A stretch of DNA of 64,000 nucleotides from Stereum hirsutum FP-91666 SS1 (GCF_000264905.1 NW_006763141.1:1066943-1130942); one strand, 5' to 3'. Shown: positions 1 through 13,301, counted from the first letter of the stretch. The notes: generated by a model from the sequence alone, not told the origin. Numbers and translations are program-made.

Positions 1-174
1 CGCGACGCAGACGCGTGTGTGGCGTAACCACGACGACCCTAACCCGAAATCGAGGTCACGACCATTTTCCCCTCTGCAACGACCTGCTCAATGCTCACCT
101 GAACTCTGTACTCATCGCCTCACCTCATCCAGCCTATCTATCATATCACTCGACTCGAGTGAGAAATAAACAAA

Positions 175-1540
<1,366 letters not shown>

Positions 1541-2826
1541 TACTCAACATGGCGAGGTGTGGTGTGTGTTGCCGCGGTCATGGTCATAGTCACCTCTAAG
1601 TTATTGTTTCCTTTTGGCCTGCTTTGTTGAGCTTCTGTTTGCTTTCGTTTGTGCAGGATATACTTATCAATGTTTCCCGTTCGAGGTCGGGAATGCATTT
1701 CGCGTCCTCGCCGTTGAATATATTTCAAGGTGCGGACACATAATCCGCGTCGCGCGGGGCGTGTAGACGCACAATGGCCTGCTTGATTTTCTTTCAGTGC
1801 TGAACTGCTCCTCGCCCTTCTGAGGCACCGTACTTGAACGTACATGAAGGAAACACACGATCCGCGTTGCTCGCGTGGCGTATAGCACGGTGTACTTGCC
1901 ACATCGGTGCCATCGTAACGACACCGCCCGTCTGCCCTCCACATCTGAAACTTCCGCCCGTCTATGTACGCTCGTACAAAATATGGCATGCGGAAGACAA
2001 ACGCATCAACGTGCTCAATGCAGATCCTTCACGCTGCGGGATGTCTCAGTGCGGTATTCGTTGTGGCGCAATTTCCTTGTCGGTTTTTGCATCGAGGGTG
2101 GCGAAGGATAGAAATCGCTCCACACCCGAATCCCCGATGCTACCCGACGTCGGCGGTAGACCTCTATCGCTTGGATATGACGATTTTATTGGCTTTTGAT
2201 GAATTCTGCTCGCTCGTCTAGGCTCGTCTACTGTCGGGATTTGCGCTCCTTCGATGTTGTGCGTTATGCACGCAAAGTTGTGGCCCAGCATCAACCTCGT
2301 CTTATCCGCACTCGCCACCCGCCTGCTTCTTCGAACTCATGCAACGTCATTGCCGCCGTTTATTTTACTTTCTTTCTCTTTGCATCGCGTGCGCTATAGT
2401 GAAGTACGACGCACGTCGCACGTCAAGGGTGGTATTACGCGTGAACGGATCGGGACATTTGGGTGGCGGTTACTCCAAGCGCCTTTGGGCTCTTCCTATC
2501 GCAACGCAGGGTAAGGGCGGAAGAATGAAAAGTTTTCACTATAATTTTGGAGCGTATGCGTCACAGATGTCACCGCGCGGTCGAGGACCCCATTTCAGGT
2601 ATTACGCATGTCGTTGAACTGTTTAGACGGCATCGTCAATGTCATGTTCATTCCAACTACTGAGGAGAGAAATCGTATATAAGCAACTTCGACGGCTTCC
2701 TCTTTTCCTCAAATCAGCTCACAGTCTTCTCCAAACCAAAGTAGTCTCCTCCATCCACCAACCAATCCACCAACAAACAACAACCCTACCACCAAAACCT
2801 TCTCCTCGCCACGCACACCGCTAGTC
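1541..2826. other. Intergenic, no gene recognised
   Basis: Downstream flank of DIM1 and upstream flank of the next gene. Only short overlapping ORFs without recognisable domains. It contains one copy of the dispersed decamer TTGTGGCGCA (2061-2070) and the TATA box of the next gene. Confidence 0.6.
2676..2682 (+). promoter_or_regulatory. TATA box of the secreted Ser-rich repeat gene
   Basis: TATATAA about 145 bp upstream of the ATG at 2827, followed by a CT/CA-rich leader typical of strongly expressed fungal genes. Confidence 0.6.
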
Positions 2827-3795
2827 ATGCGTCTCACCCACTACACCGCTCTCCTCTCCTCCGTCTCACTCGCCATCGCAGTGTCCATCCCCGAGCGCCG
2901 TGAACCGAACCTCATCCCCAACCTCGTCTCCGGCCTTTCCTCCGACATCGCTCCCATCACTTCAGTCGTCGGCTCACTCCTCTCCGACGTCCTCCCCACC
3001 GCTACGGCCCTCTCCCCTTCACTGTCCGACGTCGGCGCCACCACGCCCGTCCTTTCCTCCGATATCGCCTCCGTAACGTCCAGCGTCGTCAACAGTAACA
3101 ACAACCGCAACTTCATCCCTCCGTTTTCGAACAGCGACTTCACAGGCGGCATTGGGCCGTTCACTTCGGCGCTGGGGTCGATCCTCTCGGGGGCGTTCCC
3201 TACGCATTCTAGGCATCACCATTCTTCCGCGTATGCGTCTGCTACGTCCGACACTGCGTCTTTCACTTCGGACGTATCGACTTCTCTTCCTACCTCCACC
3301 GCCGAGTCAACCTCCACCTCTCTGACGACCTCCACGTTCTCCTCCGACACCATCTCCGTCACTTCAGACGTCGGCTCTTTCACCTCCGACGTCCCCGCCT
3401 CCGCCACCATTTCAGCCTCCGTCTCCCTTTTACTCTCGGACTCCGTCCCGACCAGCGAGGCAACGATCGTCACAATGAATAAACGCGGGCTCATTCCTTC
3501 CATCCTCTCCGACGTCACCTCTGACCTTGGCCCCGTCACGTCCGCCGTGGGCGCTATCCTGTCCGGCGTTGTCCCCACCGCTACAGGCGGCCTTTCCTCA
3601 GTCATTGCCACCGCCACTGGCGATATATCATCCGTTGCTGGCGCCCTCTCTTCAGACGTCGCATCCGTCACAGGCGATGTCTCTTCTGTCCCGGATGCGC
3701 TCTCTTCTGCCGTGGCTTCCGTTACCGCAGGAGTTGAGAATGTGACGTCGAATGTTGCGAGTGTTGCTTCGGGTGTTGTTTCTACGGTTATATAG
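2827..3795 (+). CDS. Secreted Ser/Thr/Val-rich repeat protein, possible Kex2-processed precursor
   Basis: Intronless, 322 aa. Residues 1-18 form a signal peptide (basic start, hydrophobic core, cleavage likely near IAV-SIP). The rest is low complexity, rich in Ser, Val, Thr, Ala and Asp, with recurrent SSDVASVT units. Three homologous blocks of about 32 aa stand out near residues 29-60, 96-126 and 222-254, sharing IP, then P-x-T-S-x-x-G, then LSxxxPT. The first follows RR (24-25) and the third follows KR (219-220), which are possible kexin sites; the second follows a single Arg (94). I know no named family for it. It could be a cell-wall or matrix protein or a processed peptide precursor. The signal peptide and blocks are seen; processing is inferred. 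Confidence 0.8.
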   Translation: MRLTHYTALLSSVSLAIAVSIPERREPNLIPNLVSGLSSDIAPITSVVGSLLSDVLPTATALSPSLSDVGATTPVLSSDIASVTSSVVNSNNNRNFIPPFSNSDFTGGIGPFTSALGSILSGAFPTHSRHHHSSAYASATSDTASFTSDVSTSLPTSTAESTSTSLTTSTFSSDTISVTSDVGSFTSDVPASATISASVSLLLSDSVPTSEATIVTMNKRGLIPSILSDVTSDLGPVTSAVGAILSGVVPTATGGLSSVIATATGDISSVAGALSSDVASVTGDVSSVPDALSSAVASVTAGVENVTSNVASVASGVVSTVI

Positions 3796-4279
3796 ATATA
3801 GATTTTTTTGTGCCTCACAAAAACCTGTATGGAATGTTCGCCGTAAAATTGTCCTCAATTAATCCCGACTCCTCTTATGTTTCCTTACTTCTATTTCCTC
3901 TTCGCGACTTGTACATGACATGCCTTCAGTTTCCTTCTCCATATGTATCAGTAATTGAGCTCCGTTAGAGTATGGGCTCCTCCCCTGTATTACTTGCCCA
4001 CTAGAGATTGTGGTCCTATTAGATCGTAATGTACCTTTGTATTCATAATTTGATGCATACAATTTGAGTTTACTTCTGTTCGTTTGATACTGGTCCCTTG
4101 TCAAAAACTGAAATGTAACCGCTGTCTTCGTTCAAATCAGTACATTTCCTTGACCGATCCCTCGCTCCGACCTTCTACTCTGCTCCGAGCTCAAGAAGAG
4201 CTGGCCATACTCGTAAGATGTAGGTCATGCTCAGGTTACGCTACATCCATTCCAGCACCATGTTCATGCTCGCGAGCCG
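3796..4279. other. Intergenic between convergent genes
   Basis: Shared 3' flank of the Ser-rich gene (+) and the F-box gene (-). AT-rich; no further structure seen. Confidence 0.55.
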
Positions 4280-5879
4280 TTAGCACTTTGTAAACATGTA
4301 AGTTCCGTACGCCCACACTTTTCGTTCGTGATCGCGCCCAACTGTACGGAACAATATATTAAGTTGGGCCAGATTGTCAGCAGGTATTCTTCCCGAGTCA
4401 TGCTCAGGACCCCGGAGTGAGGAAGGATGAACGCATGCAGGTACTTACGAAGCTTACACCGTCTCATCATGAGTACACCAGGTACACCTTCCCTAGCGAG
4501 TAATGCTACAAGGATGACGTCGATCATTTTATCTTTCTCTGACTTGGCGTTGAAGTTGGGGTTGGGAGTGTAGTGCTTGAAATCGTCGGTCTGGTAACAG
4601 AGCTCCTCGAGCGATGGAAAGCCGGTCTCGAGAGTAGCTGCGACGCGTTTGATGCTTTCCTATATACAATTGCAGTCTGCTGATGAGAATTGACTTAACA
4701 CTTTCAATTGTGATTCGCATACCATCGCCGTGGGCGCGGGGGCTCCGTCGCTACGTCTGTCCAGGGCTCTAAGGTCACACCCATCAATCGTCAGCGACTT
4801 GAGGTTCGTGAAGCTGCCTGCGAGAAGCTCGAAGAGATCCTCGTTCGTTCCAAGACGTCGACATGTTAAGGAGGTAAGGCTTTCGTATGAAGTGCTTAGT
4901 GAAGCGATGGGAGAGTCAATGGGTGCTCCGACGTCTTGCCAGGTGATGGAAGCTTCGGTCAGTGACACAGGCATCGATGGATTCGACATCCCTGCCTCTG
5001 ATGAGGGCTGTTCCTGAGACAGTCGAATGAAGTAGCCGTCGGGTGCGATGAGTGTCTTAAGCCTCGGATGGCATATCGACGACGCATGAGGGCCGACGTA
5101 GGAGGCACTATACGGCCCGTGTTGGATTTTGACGGTTCGTAGGGTTTGAGAATGCAATTCAAGGAATGCATAGATACCCGGGTTGTCGATGAGAACCGCG
5201 TTCAGTGAGAAGGAGGTGAGTCGTGGTATTTTTTTGAGTGGAGGATCGGAGAGCAGAAGTTTGACGCCGAGGTCGCTGGTGGGATTGGCCATATCCATTT
5301 GCCATCCCATCACGGAGACCAAGTTCATACATTGTAGGTTGGGAAGGGAACCTAGGAGAGTTTTGATGACAGAGCCCCACGATACGTTCAGTGAGGGGCT
5401 GGACATTTCGAATAGTTTTTGACTTGAGCCGAAAAGAAATCAAGATGAGTTGACGGTACGGAACATCAGCGAGAGTTGTACGAGTCGAGTACGAGTGTGT
5501 CTGCTTTGGCATACCTCAGATGGTACAGCTCGATGTTCCTTACATATCGCGCCCTCCTGCTTCTGGTGTTGTCATCAACATTTTCCGAAAGCAAGACGCT
5601 GGATATGTTTGGTAAAGTCGCAAGTTTATTTCTATTGTGGTCCGAATCCCATAGCGGATGACAGGTCACACGGATGTGTCTGTATAGCACTCGCTCCGCC
5701 ATCACTTGAAAGGATTTACTGACGAGACATGCTGATTTTAGGTCTTGGGGAGCGAGGATCGCATAGGATCTGCGAAGGGGAGAGTATTCGCTGAGAACAC
5801 GTTGTAAGATTTCCGGAGGCAGAACTCTCGGAAGGGCTCCCCTTCCACTGCCACCCAAAGTGTCTGCCGATGCGTCCAT
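4280..5879 (-). CDS. F-box-like / LRR-like protein
   Basis: Model with four exons on the minus strand: 5879-5515, 5398-4723, 4659-4449, 4341-4280; 437 aa. The N-terminus carries an F-box-like segment, LPPEILQRVLSEYSP, followed by LKSACLVSKSFQVMAERVLYRHI, the usual agaricomycete F-box pattern with an R-x-LY-R-x-I tail. The middle has leucine-rich stretches (LLGSLPNLQCMNL, LTSLTCRRLGT, LKSLTIDGCDL), consistent with a degenerate LRR fold. Such proteins are predicted substrate receptors of SCF ubiquitin ligases through Skp1. The last intron (4448-4342) has a strong GTAAGT donor; if it is retained the protein instead ends at 4264. Substrate unknown. Class is well supported, the C-terminus is uncertain. 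Confidence 0.82.
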
Positions 5880-7815
5880 CTGTTCGATAAATCGTATAGA
5901 TCAGCACTACGAGTCTATGATATCTAGATAGTGCGAGGGAATCAACTGCTAGGGAAAAGGCTGGTGGTGGTTCAGGATCAAGTTCGATGGCGGATTGCGG
6001 TAAACTTGCGGTGAACGTGTCGACCGCGGCACGTTTTATTTGTGTGGCGTGGCGCCACAACACCCAACACAGCAGAACAACGACCACAATCCGGAGGGCC
6101 TAAATGAATCGTGAAGACCATTTGGTTAAGATCGACTCATTCCGACAGATTGAATTTTCTTGTTCAAATCGGAAAAAAGATAAAATTCACAGGCCACAAG
6201 CAGGCGCGACTTTCGATTACTTGTATGGGGGTAGGTGGTACAATTATTCTATCTTTTAAACAGCTTACAGGGTCGTGACCCAGAAGCACAGAATAGAGAC
6301 AAGGCAAAGACAAGGTCATGATCACAGAGATGTAAACCTAACTAGGGGGATTTATACCGAGCCAACAATACTTGTAACTAGTGGAAAGCGATCGAAAAAG
6401 AACCTACAGGTGACGGTGAAGAGAAAGCTGCAGGCGATGACACCCTCGCTTGTGGCCGCCGATGCGGTCCACTAGATATCTTCGTTTCTGTCGACACTTC
6501 CCTCAGCGTAATATCCATAGCTGGTGTTCGGACGTTGTACCACAAGCGAGTGTGTGGAGGATACATGGCTGTCCAGGGAGCCCATTCACGACTGCATAAA
6601 TCTCTACGCCACGACCTGGTCACAACAGTAGATACCGCGGATCAGAAATAAAATCCAGGAGACGGCATGGTAAGTGAGCTGCTTAACTGATGTACAAGTC
6701 CATACGGTGCGCGGTGGGATAAGAGCGGCAGTGTGTATCCTTCGCCCAAGACTTGAGTCGGCAGGCCCGAGGGATGGTGTACCATTTCATCCAGTGGATG
6801 CTTTGGATTCATCGCAGATCAACTCTCTCGCCTGGATTTACGGTATCCCATCCACATCCGTCAGGTTATCACCCGAACTTCAGTGACCGGGGTAAAATGA
6901 AGAGGGAGAGGGAGAGAGACAGAATATGATTGCCCTGTAAGCAGTTACTAGCAACTATGATCAGAATATTACTCTGACAGAGTGAGAAACAATGGGTCAT
7001 GAGACTACATGGCTTTAGCGTCTGAGCAACACCGGTTCCAGGTTCGATCAGATCCACGGAAAGACGGAATAGATGAAGATCACAGAGCATCGAGAGCAGT
7101 GGTAATACGAAGGACAATCAAAAGAAAGGGGAAGATCAGCCATCCAAGTTGACAGGATCGGCGATTGAAAATCATAGCATGCGAAAGATTACGCCTCCAG
7201 TTGAGACGCAAAGCATGAGCTTACACTTAGAGCATGCACATATTCCCATGAAACTCAACAAGGAAGCCGTTTGGATGGCTCGAGAGGAAGAAAGATGGGT
7301 GTAGGATCATGAGTCTGCCTGACACGAGCTGCCACGTTCACGGTCGGTGGATGGCGACGACGATGAGAACAATGATGGGGTTGGCGCCAGTCCAGGGGAT
7401 TATGTAAGTCCACGGATACCAAGCCATAGCGGGCAACCAGGATCAACTACCGTTCGAACGACGGGAGACAGGGGAGTGGCTGCCTAATACTGCACAGCGT
7501 CGCGACGTTAGGTCTGAGAAAGCAAGAGCGTACCTGGCGTACAGAACGAAAGTTACTGGCTATCAGCTGCCAAGAGGTGTCGGGGACAACGAGGTATACA
7601 CATGGAGGCTCCCCCACGAACCGGCAATATAAGACGCAAAAAGAGATGGTGGGCGAACTCACGGAGTGAGCTGTGAGTCCAAAGATTGGTTTGCAGCATT
7701 TGAGTGAAGACCGCACAAGGCTCGTCCTAGTAAAAGGCGAGGACGAGATTGCGTTGTATCGGAATTCTGCTACAATGATCCTAGCTCCACACGCGAGAGG
7801 GAAGGGAGAAAGATA
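5880..7815. other. Gene-poor region, left part
   Basis: No ORF with recognisable domains on either strand. Contains the 10-bp palindrome GTGGCGCCAC at 6049-6058, part of the dispersed GCGCCACAA motif family. Confidence 0.5.
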
Positions 7816-8817
7816 CTGTGGCGGACTAGGAAGCTGGACGGACATAGAAGCTGGACAAAGTTTTCTGGAATTTTAAGCAGGCATATTCATACCTTTTTGT
7901 CTCTACATAAACTGTAGGTATATGCCCTCCCGTGCGCTATGCAAAAATACTTTGTGTTATTCTCGTGAGTATCTTGTAGAACATGGTGAAATGTTGTCGG
8001 AGATGGGGTTTGTGTGGCAATTTTGCCACATGTAGGGAGCTCAACCGACATGGACGCCTCGACCAGCCTTTAATATCAGCCTATATGCTCGTGAAGGTAT
8101 ATGTGGGGCATAAACACGGACATGCCATAAGTGATTCCAAATTATTCCGGCAGACAATGGTTGCCTACTTTTGCGTGTGACATCTTTTGTTGGGGGGATC
8201 CTCTGGCTAACGCGCCACAAGAGGCTCCCACTTCGTGAGGCTCTAGCTCCAGCATCTATCATCTTCCTCATACAAAAAGTTTATAGTCTTGGAGCCCCAG
8301 CCAACTACTTTTGTTGCCGTGGTCTGCTTATTTTTACCAGACTGTTTGGCTTCCAGAGAGCACAATTTTATAGAAGTGGCCAGATTTGCACCTCTCAAAC
8401 ACCCGAATGAATTTCGAGTGCAAACTGTCGTGAAACATTCCACAAATACTTGAGCAGATAGAATGGTACATAATGGAGCGCTATGGGTACTTTTTGTTGC
8501 TGGTCCTATAACGATTATGTGTACGAAATCGGTGGGCAAGGGGGTGTGGCGCCTTTTGACCTCTTTTTCGCCACCCATTCGGCAATAGCCGGGCCCTTTC
8601 GGCGCGCGTCCAGCTTCCCTGTTATGCCACTTTCCCCAGTCGTCGTCGCAAAATATTCGTTCGTGATGATTTAGTACATCAGACTCCCCATATAATTGTA
8701 ATGGCACTAACTATATGCCGGAATACCCAAATGTGCCATTTTGTTTGCATGTCATAGACAGGATATTGAATAAACGAGCGAGAAAGCCCATCTGTCCAGG
8801 ATCCTAGTCCGCCACAG
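7816..8817. mobile_element. TA-flanked inverted-repeat element, candidate non-autonomous Tc1/mariner-type relic
   Basis: The left end CTGTGGCGGACTAGGA (7816-7831) is matched by its exact reverse complement at 8802-8817. Including inner bases, about 26 of 29 positions agree. Both ends are flanked by TA (7814-7815 and 8818-8819), the target duplication of Tc1/mariner elements. The interior of about 970 bp has no ORF resembling a transposase, so it would be non-autonomous. It also holds a hairpin at 8013-8030 and further GCGCCACA-like sites. Ends and TA flanks are seen in sequence; the class is inferred. Confidence 0.6.
8013..8030. repeat. Perfect short inverted repeat TGTGGCAA-TT-TTGCCACA
   Basis: Two 8-bp arms with a 2-nt spacer, inside the TA-flanked element. 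Related to the TGTGGC/GCCACA motif scattered through the window. Confidence 0.75.
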
Positions 8818-10359
8818 TAGAGTTTTGCGCAGAGGGCGGGTGTCGGGGTACATGGTTGTGCAGTCAAAGCGTACACTTAGCGCGTACGGCGACCTACGCG
8901 GACAAAGTGAAATGACTGATAAGTCGGCACGGAAGAAATTGAGGAACAGCGCGGAAAGAAGCAGTGTAATTGTGGATGCGAGAAAGGAAGTTCGAGGTAC
9001 GCGTTGTCGAGCGCCAGCGCCGAAATGGCTCAACGACCAATGGTCCGTCCATATGTTTGTCGCCTAGAGACTGGGATCGTTGCTGGACGACAGTCAAGAT
9101 GACGAACATGACGAGCGCGACACTTACTTACTATCCTTCCTCGTCAACGCGGAGAAACCATGGTCAAATGAGTCGCTTGCATGAACCGTTGAGCAGAGCA
9201 GAGTGGTAAAGTGTCACGAGTGATGTTTGTAAGTTGGCTGAGTTACGAAGTGAGCTCATCAAGAAACAGCCTCAGAGAGTGTGAATGTGGATCGCGTTGT
9301 CCTGGATCGTCAACATGGCTCCAATCACCAACGCCGCCATTCGATAGGAGCCCATAGGAATCAGAATAATCATATAGGATCATCGGTGGACGTGATGAGG
9401 GACCTGGCGTCAATCACGAGAGCCTTCACCGTGACGACGGCGGAAAGGAGTGAGATATTATGATTATAACTTGGAGACTCGGATCTGAGAAAGACGTCGG
9501 AAGGGCCTGGATCAAAGTAGTACCCGATACCGTTCACTATGGCGCTGAATCGGAAGAGACAAGAAGAATGAGCGTCGAGTTGAACCAGTGCAGAGAGGGT
9601 AAATGGATTCCTGTGTGGCGGAAATAGGTCGCTTGAATGTTTGAACCTTGTGAGAGGGATGGAATGATGGAAGATTCCTTGTACGATGTTGCTGCCAGCG
9701 ATGCTCAAAACGTGTATCTGGACAACGAAACGGACCAACCTTGTGCACGAACATGTATCTTCCCCAATGAGTATCAACAAGCTTTCGAGCGTTGCCTTTC
9801 AACAACGCGATTGGCCGGATACGTATGTTCTCCCTGCATCTGGGCCAGTCACATCTTGAAAACATAGCGACTCGGAAGAAGATGGAAGAAAGTTGGAAGA
9901 TGCTATACATAGGTGTTGGTGTTGATATGGAAACGAGACGGGCAGATCCATACCATACGGCTTGTTGACCGGACCAACACATGCATGATGCGCGCGCTCT
10001 GTAGGTAGGAGGTGGGAAGTCGGACGTTATCCTCTCCACGGCAAGACTGTTTTGGTAGCACTTACCAGTCGAACGGGTGGAATGGGTATTATTAGACTTG
10101 TGGCGGGTCGCCATGGACGACGAGCATAATTGACTTGGATGCAAACTGAAGGGCTCGAGGTCAAGCCGAAAGCAAAGGTTAAGCCCAAACCATCGAGAAA
10201 ATGCAGAAAACAAAAAAGAAAACATAAGAGTTTGAGGCTGGAGAGGAAGTAGTAGAGGAAGAAGAGACTGCTGTGCCGCGGTGTGGCGAGCGACGGACGA
10301 AATGCCGCGTTGTCGAGGCTGGGTTCCGCTTCCCAGGACGGCGGCGCAGGCACTTGTTA

Positions 10360-10375
10360 CCACACGGCCGTGTGG
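10360..10375. promoter_or_regulatory. 16-bp perfect palindrome next to a TATA box
   Basis: CCACACGGCCGTGTGG is self-complementary and ends 2 bp before the TATA box at 10378. A dimeric transcription factor site is plausible; the factor is unknown. Confidence 0.6.
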
Positions 10376-10377
10376 TT

Positions 10378-10384
10378 TATAAAG
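10378..10384 (+). promoter_or_regulatory. TATA box of the secreted Ser-rich gene at 10690
   Basis: TATAAAG about 306 bp upstream of the ATG, followed by a CT-rich leader, implying a long 5' UTR. Confidence 0.55.
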
Positions 10385-10689
10385 GTCGAGGAACGCAGAG
10401 CGGTCGGGCTCAGTTCTCCTTCATCCTTCGCTCTCGCTGCTTGCTAGCTTTTCTGTTTCTTCTCCTTTCGTTCCCGCCTAGTGCGCCCCAGAGTCTTCGC
10501 TAACGCCCCGGTTTGGTGTTGCCCCCTTCATTCTTTTCGACCTCAAGCTCTCAAAGCACCTTCTTTCCTTATCCCCAACCTTTCATTCGCCTTCAAAGTC
10601 GTCGAACCCTTTGCTTCAACTTTCTTCCCACACGCTCACTTCACGCTCCTTCCACCGAACCCGAAATCGAAAACCAATAATCTGAAATC

Positions 10690-12696
10690 ATGTTCAGCAA
10701 GACGATCTCCTTCGCGCTCTTGACGCTCGCATTCTCTGCGTTCACGGCCCAGGCCGTGCCTCATTACGACTCGAGCAAGGCAGGGTCCTTCGCTAACCAG
10801 CAAGATGAGTCTTCCTGCAGTACTGTGCGCGAAAATTCACTTCTTTTAAACCCTCTCTATCCCCACACAGACATAATTTTTAGACTGACTCTCATGTTTC
10901 ATGTTAATTTTAGGATGTTGCCAGTCTTGCTACGGTCACAATGACCATTACCACCACCGTTACGCCTGCCGCGGCCAGTACTGCTGCCTCCTCGGCCGCT
11001 ACCAAGGCGGTCTCCTCGTCTGGTAGCAGCTCCAGCAGCTCCGGTTCGAGCAGTTCTAGTTCAAAGAGTTCTGGTTCGAGTAGCTCGAGCTCCAAATCGG
11101 GTTCCTCTTCCAAGTCCAGCAGTTCGAGCTCTGGTTCGAGTTCCAGCGGATCTAAGAGCAGTTCGAGTTCGTGTCAAACCTACTTTCTAGTCGAGTTTGT
11201 TCTTTACTTACTATTTCGTCCCCTCTCTCAGCAACGACTTCTTCCGCTGCTATCGCGTCTGTGACCGGTGGTAACACCGCTGCATCTACCTCGAGTGGCA
11301 ACTCTGGTGACCTCCAGACCGCCTTGAGTATGTTCTCGCTCACATATCTTATGGTCTATGAATGTGGCACTGACTAGTTGACTCGTTGCCTGCAGCCCTT
11401 GACTCTTCTGTCATCGCAACCGGGTTCGAGCAGGATGGCCAGGCAAACGCCACAGCCGGCCAAGTCGCCTCCTTGACCTCCAGCAACAACTTTATCAACT
11501 TCTGCGCCACAACCAACCTCCCTATCACCAACGGCAAGCAGATCACCACCGGTTCGTGCAACCCCGCACCCATGGGTGTCATCGCCGCTAGCACCAACAT
11601 CCCCTCCTCGAAGTTCTCCAACCCTCCCAACTTTGGCACCATCGCCGCGAACACCGACTTTGACATTGTCATGAACGTCAAGAACCTCGAGCTCGGCAAC
11701 TTCGTGAACGCGGCGTCGAACTATTACTCCGCTCCTCAGCAGGTCAACTCGCAGGGGAACATCGTCGGACATACCCACGTGGTGGTCGAACAGTTGAGCA
11801 GCTTGACGCAGACGACGCCCACGGATCCGACGAAGTTTGCGTTCTTCAAGGGTGTTGACGGGGCTGCGGTCAATGGCGCGGTTAGTGTGACTGTGACGGG
11901 TGGATTGCCGGCTGGTGTGTACAAGCTTTCGAGCATCAACTCGGCGGCGAACCATCAGCCTGTGCTCGTTGCGATTGCTCAGCACGGATCCTGTGATGAC
12001 CAGATTTACGTGCGTCAACAGTCCTCCCCTCTTTCATTATTTTTTATATGTCCATGATTACCGACATCTGTATTCTTCACCCCTCCCTAGTTCACCGTCT
12101 CCGACAATGGTGCCACCGCTTCCGCCAACGTCGGCAACAGCACCTCCTCCACCTCCGCATCTGCCGCCGTCTCCTCCTCCGCCAGCAACAGCACTGCTTC
12201 TGCTTCCTCCGCCGCTGGTAACAGCACCGTCTCTGCCTCTTCCGCTGCCGCCACCTCCACCAGCAAGTCCAGCAAGTCCGGAAAGGGCTCCAAGTCCGCT
12301 TCTGCTTCTGCCTCCGCCTCCGCTCCTGCCACAGATGCCGCGACCGCCTCTGCTTCTGCTTCCAAGGGTGCCGCGACTGCCTCTGCTTCTGCCTCTGCCT
12401 CTAAGGACGCCGCTACCGCCACTGCCTCTGTAAAGGCTACCGACTCCAAGAGCGCTTCCGCTTCCGCATCGACTTCCAACTCCAAGAGCGCGTCTGCGTC
12501 TGCCTCCAAGGATGCAGCTACCGCATCTTCGAAGGCTACCGATGCCTCGAGCGCTGCAGCTTCGGCTACCGACGCCGCGAGTGCTTCGGCCTCCGAGTCC
12601 GCGGCTGCGACGGAGAGCGCTGCTGCGAGCGGGAAGGACGACAAGAAGAGCAGCAAGGATAGGAGGATGATCAAGTCGAGGATCTCGAGGTTGTAG
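10690..12696 (+). CDS. Secreted protein with conserved core and long Ser/Ala-rich arms
   Basis: Five exons: 10690-10824, 10914-11166, 11232-11327, 11396-12009, 12091-12696; 567 aa. The signal peptide is MFSKTISFALLTLAFSAFTAQA. A Ser/Gly/Lys arm (about residues 60-130) leads to a core of about 215 aa (from LDSSVIATGFEQDG to HGSCDDQIY) containing two Cys-bearing segments and a GHTHVVVE segment. A 200-residue Ala/Ser/Thr/Lys arm with a basic tail follows. This architecture recurs in agaricomycete genomes as an uncharacterised extracellular protein; some databases label relatives after a ribosomal protein, for which I see no basis here. The Ser-rich arms suggest O-mannosylation and wall or matrix location. 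The function of the core is unknown to me. Confidence 0.85.
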
Positions 12697-13283
12697 ACGC
12701 CATTTCGACGTCTCAATGCCTTGATGGTCTAACCTTCCCATACGCCTATACCTCTCCTCTCCTCTTCCTCAATTCTCTTTTCATTTCTTGCTGGATACCC
12801 TTTCCTTGTTGTATGAGTATTGCGTGGTCATTTGCTTTCTAGAGTTCGTCGCAATTCATTTATTGGTTACTGTCCCCTTTCACTTTTCGGTTTCTCTCCT
12901 CATTGTTTTGTGCTTGTCGTGTTTTTGGTGTTCCTGCATTGCGTGTTTCCGTCGACTTATCTGCCTCCCTTTATCCCTCGCCTTTTTAACTTTCCCACTG
13001 AGAGCTTGAGTCCCCGACTCGAATGTTCATGTTCATATAGGGTGCTTTTTTCACTTTTACTCCATTCTTCGTCCGTACGAGCTACGCTTGATGCGCATGC
13101 ATGCACGCGATTGCCGGTGTTACATGGTCATTCTGTTGGTGGGGATCTCTGGGTTTTTCTGGGTTTTCTCTGTTTGTGGGATGCGTGGATTTGTGGTGAT
13201 AGCGTTTAGTAGTACGTAGGGGTTGTTGAATGCTATGATGTTTGAAGCTCTATCGAGGTTGTCCTTTCTGAATCACTGCGCCA

Positions 13284-13301
13284 CAATTCTGACCAGAATT
13301 G
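13284..13301. repeat. Short inverted repeat CAATTCTG-AC-CAGAATTG
   Basis: Perfect 8-bp arms with a 2-nt spacer, overlapping the TGCGCCACAA motif at 13277-13286. Flanks GCGCCA and GGTGCCA extend the symmetry imperfectly. Confidence 0.65.

Larger units (their letters stand above)
8820..10689. other. Gene-poor region, right part, and upstream flank of the 10.7 kb gene
   Basis: Short ORFs only. A minus-strand ORF at 9512-10363 has a codon pattern and composition unlike a conserved protein. A spliced reading with a GTAAGT donor near 10065 is possible, but no domain emerged. The proximal promoter of the next gene lies at 10360-10384. Confidence 0.45.

Noticed and set aside
36..46. Telomere-like ACCCTAACCC at the left edge
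   Set aside because: Only one and a half repeat units, and ordinary genes follow at once; not a telomere.
3216..3818. Minus-strand ORF of 200 codons over the secreted repeat gene
   Set aside because: Mirror of the GAC/GTC/TCC repeats; no independent support.
9512..10363. Minus-strand ORF of 283 codons in the gene-poor region
   Set aside because: Composition looks random, with no domain or consistent hydrophobic pattern. A spliced alternative using GTAAGT near 10065 gave no recognisable protein.
11374..12741. Minus-strand ORFs of 209-227 codons across the secreted Ser-rich gene
   Set aside because: They are antisense shadows of biased Ser/Ala codons in the real gene; low complexity and no domain.
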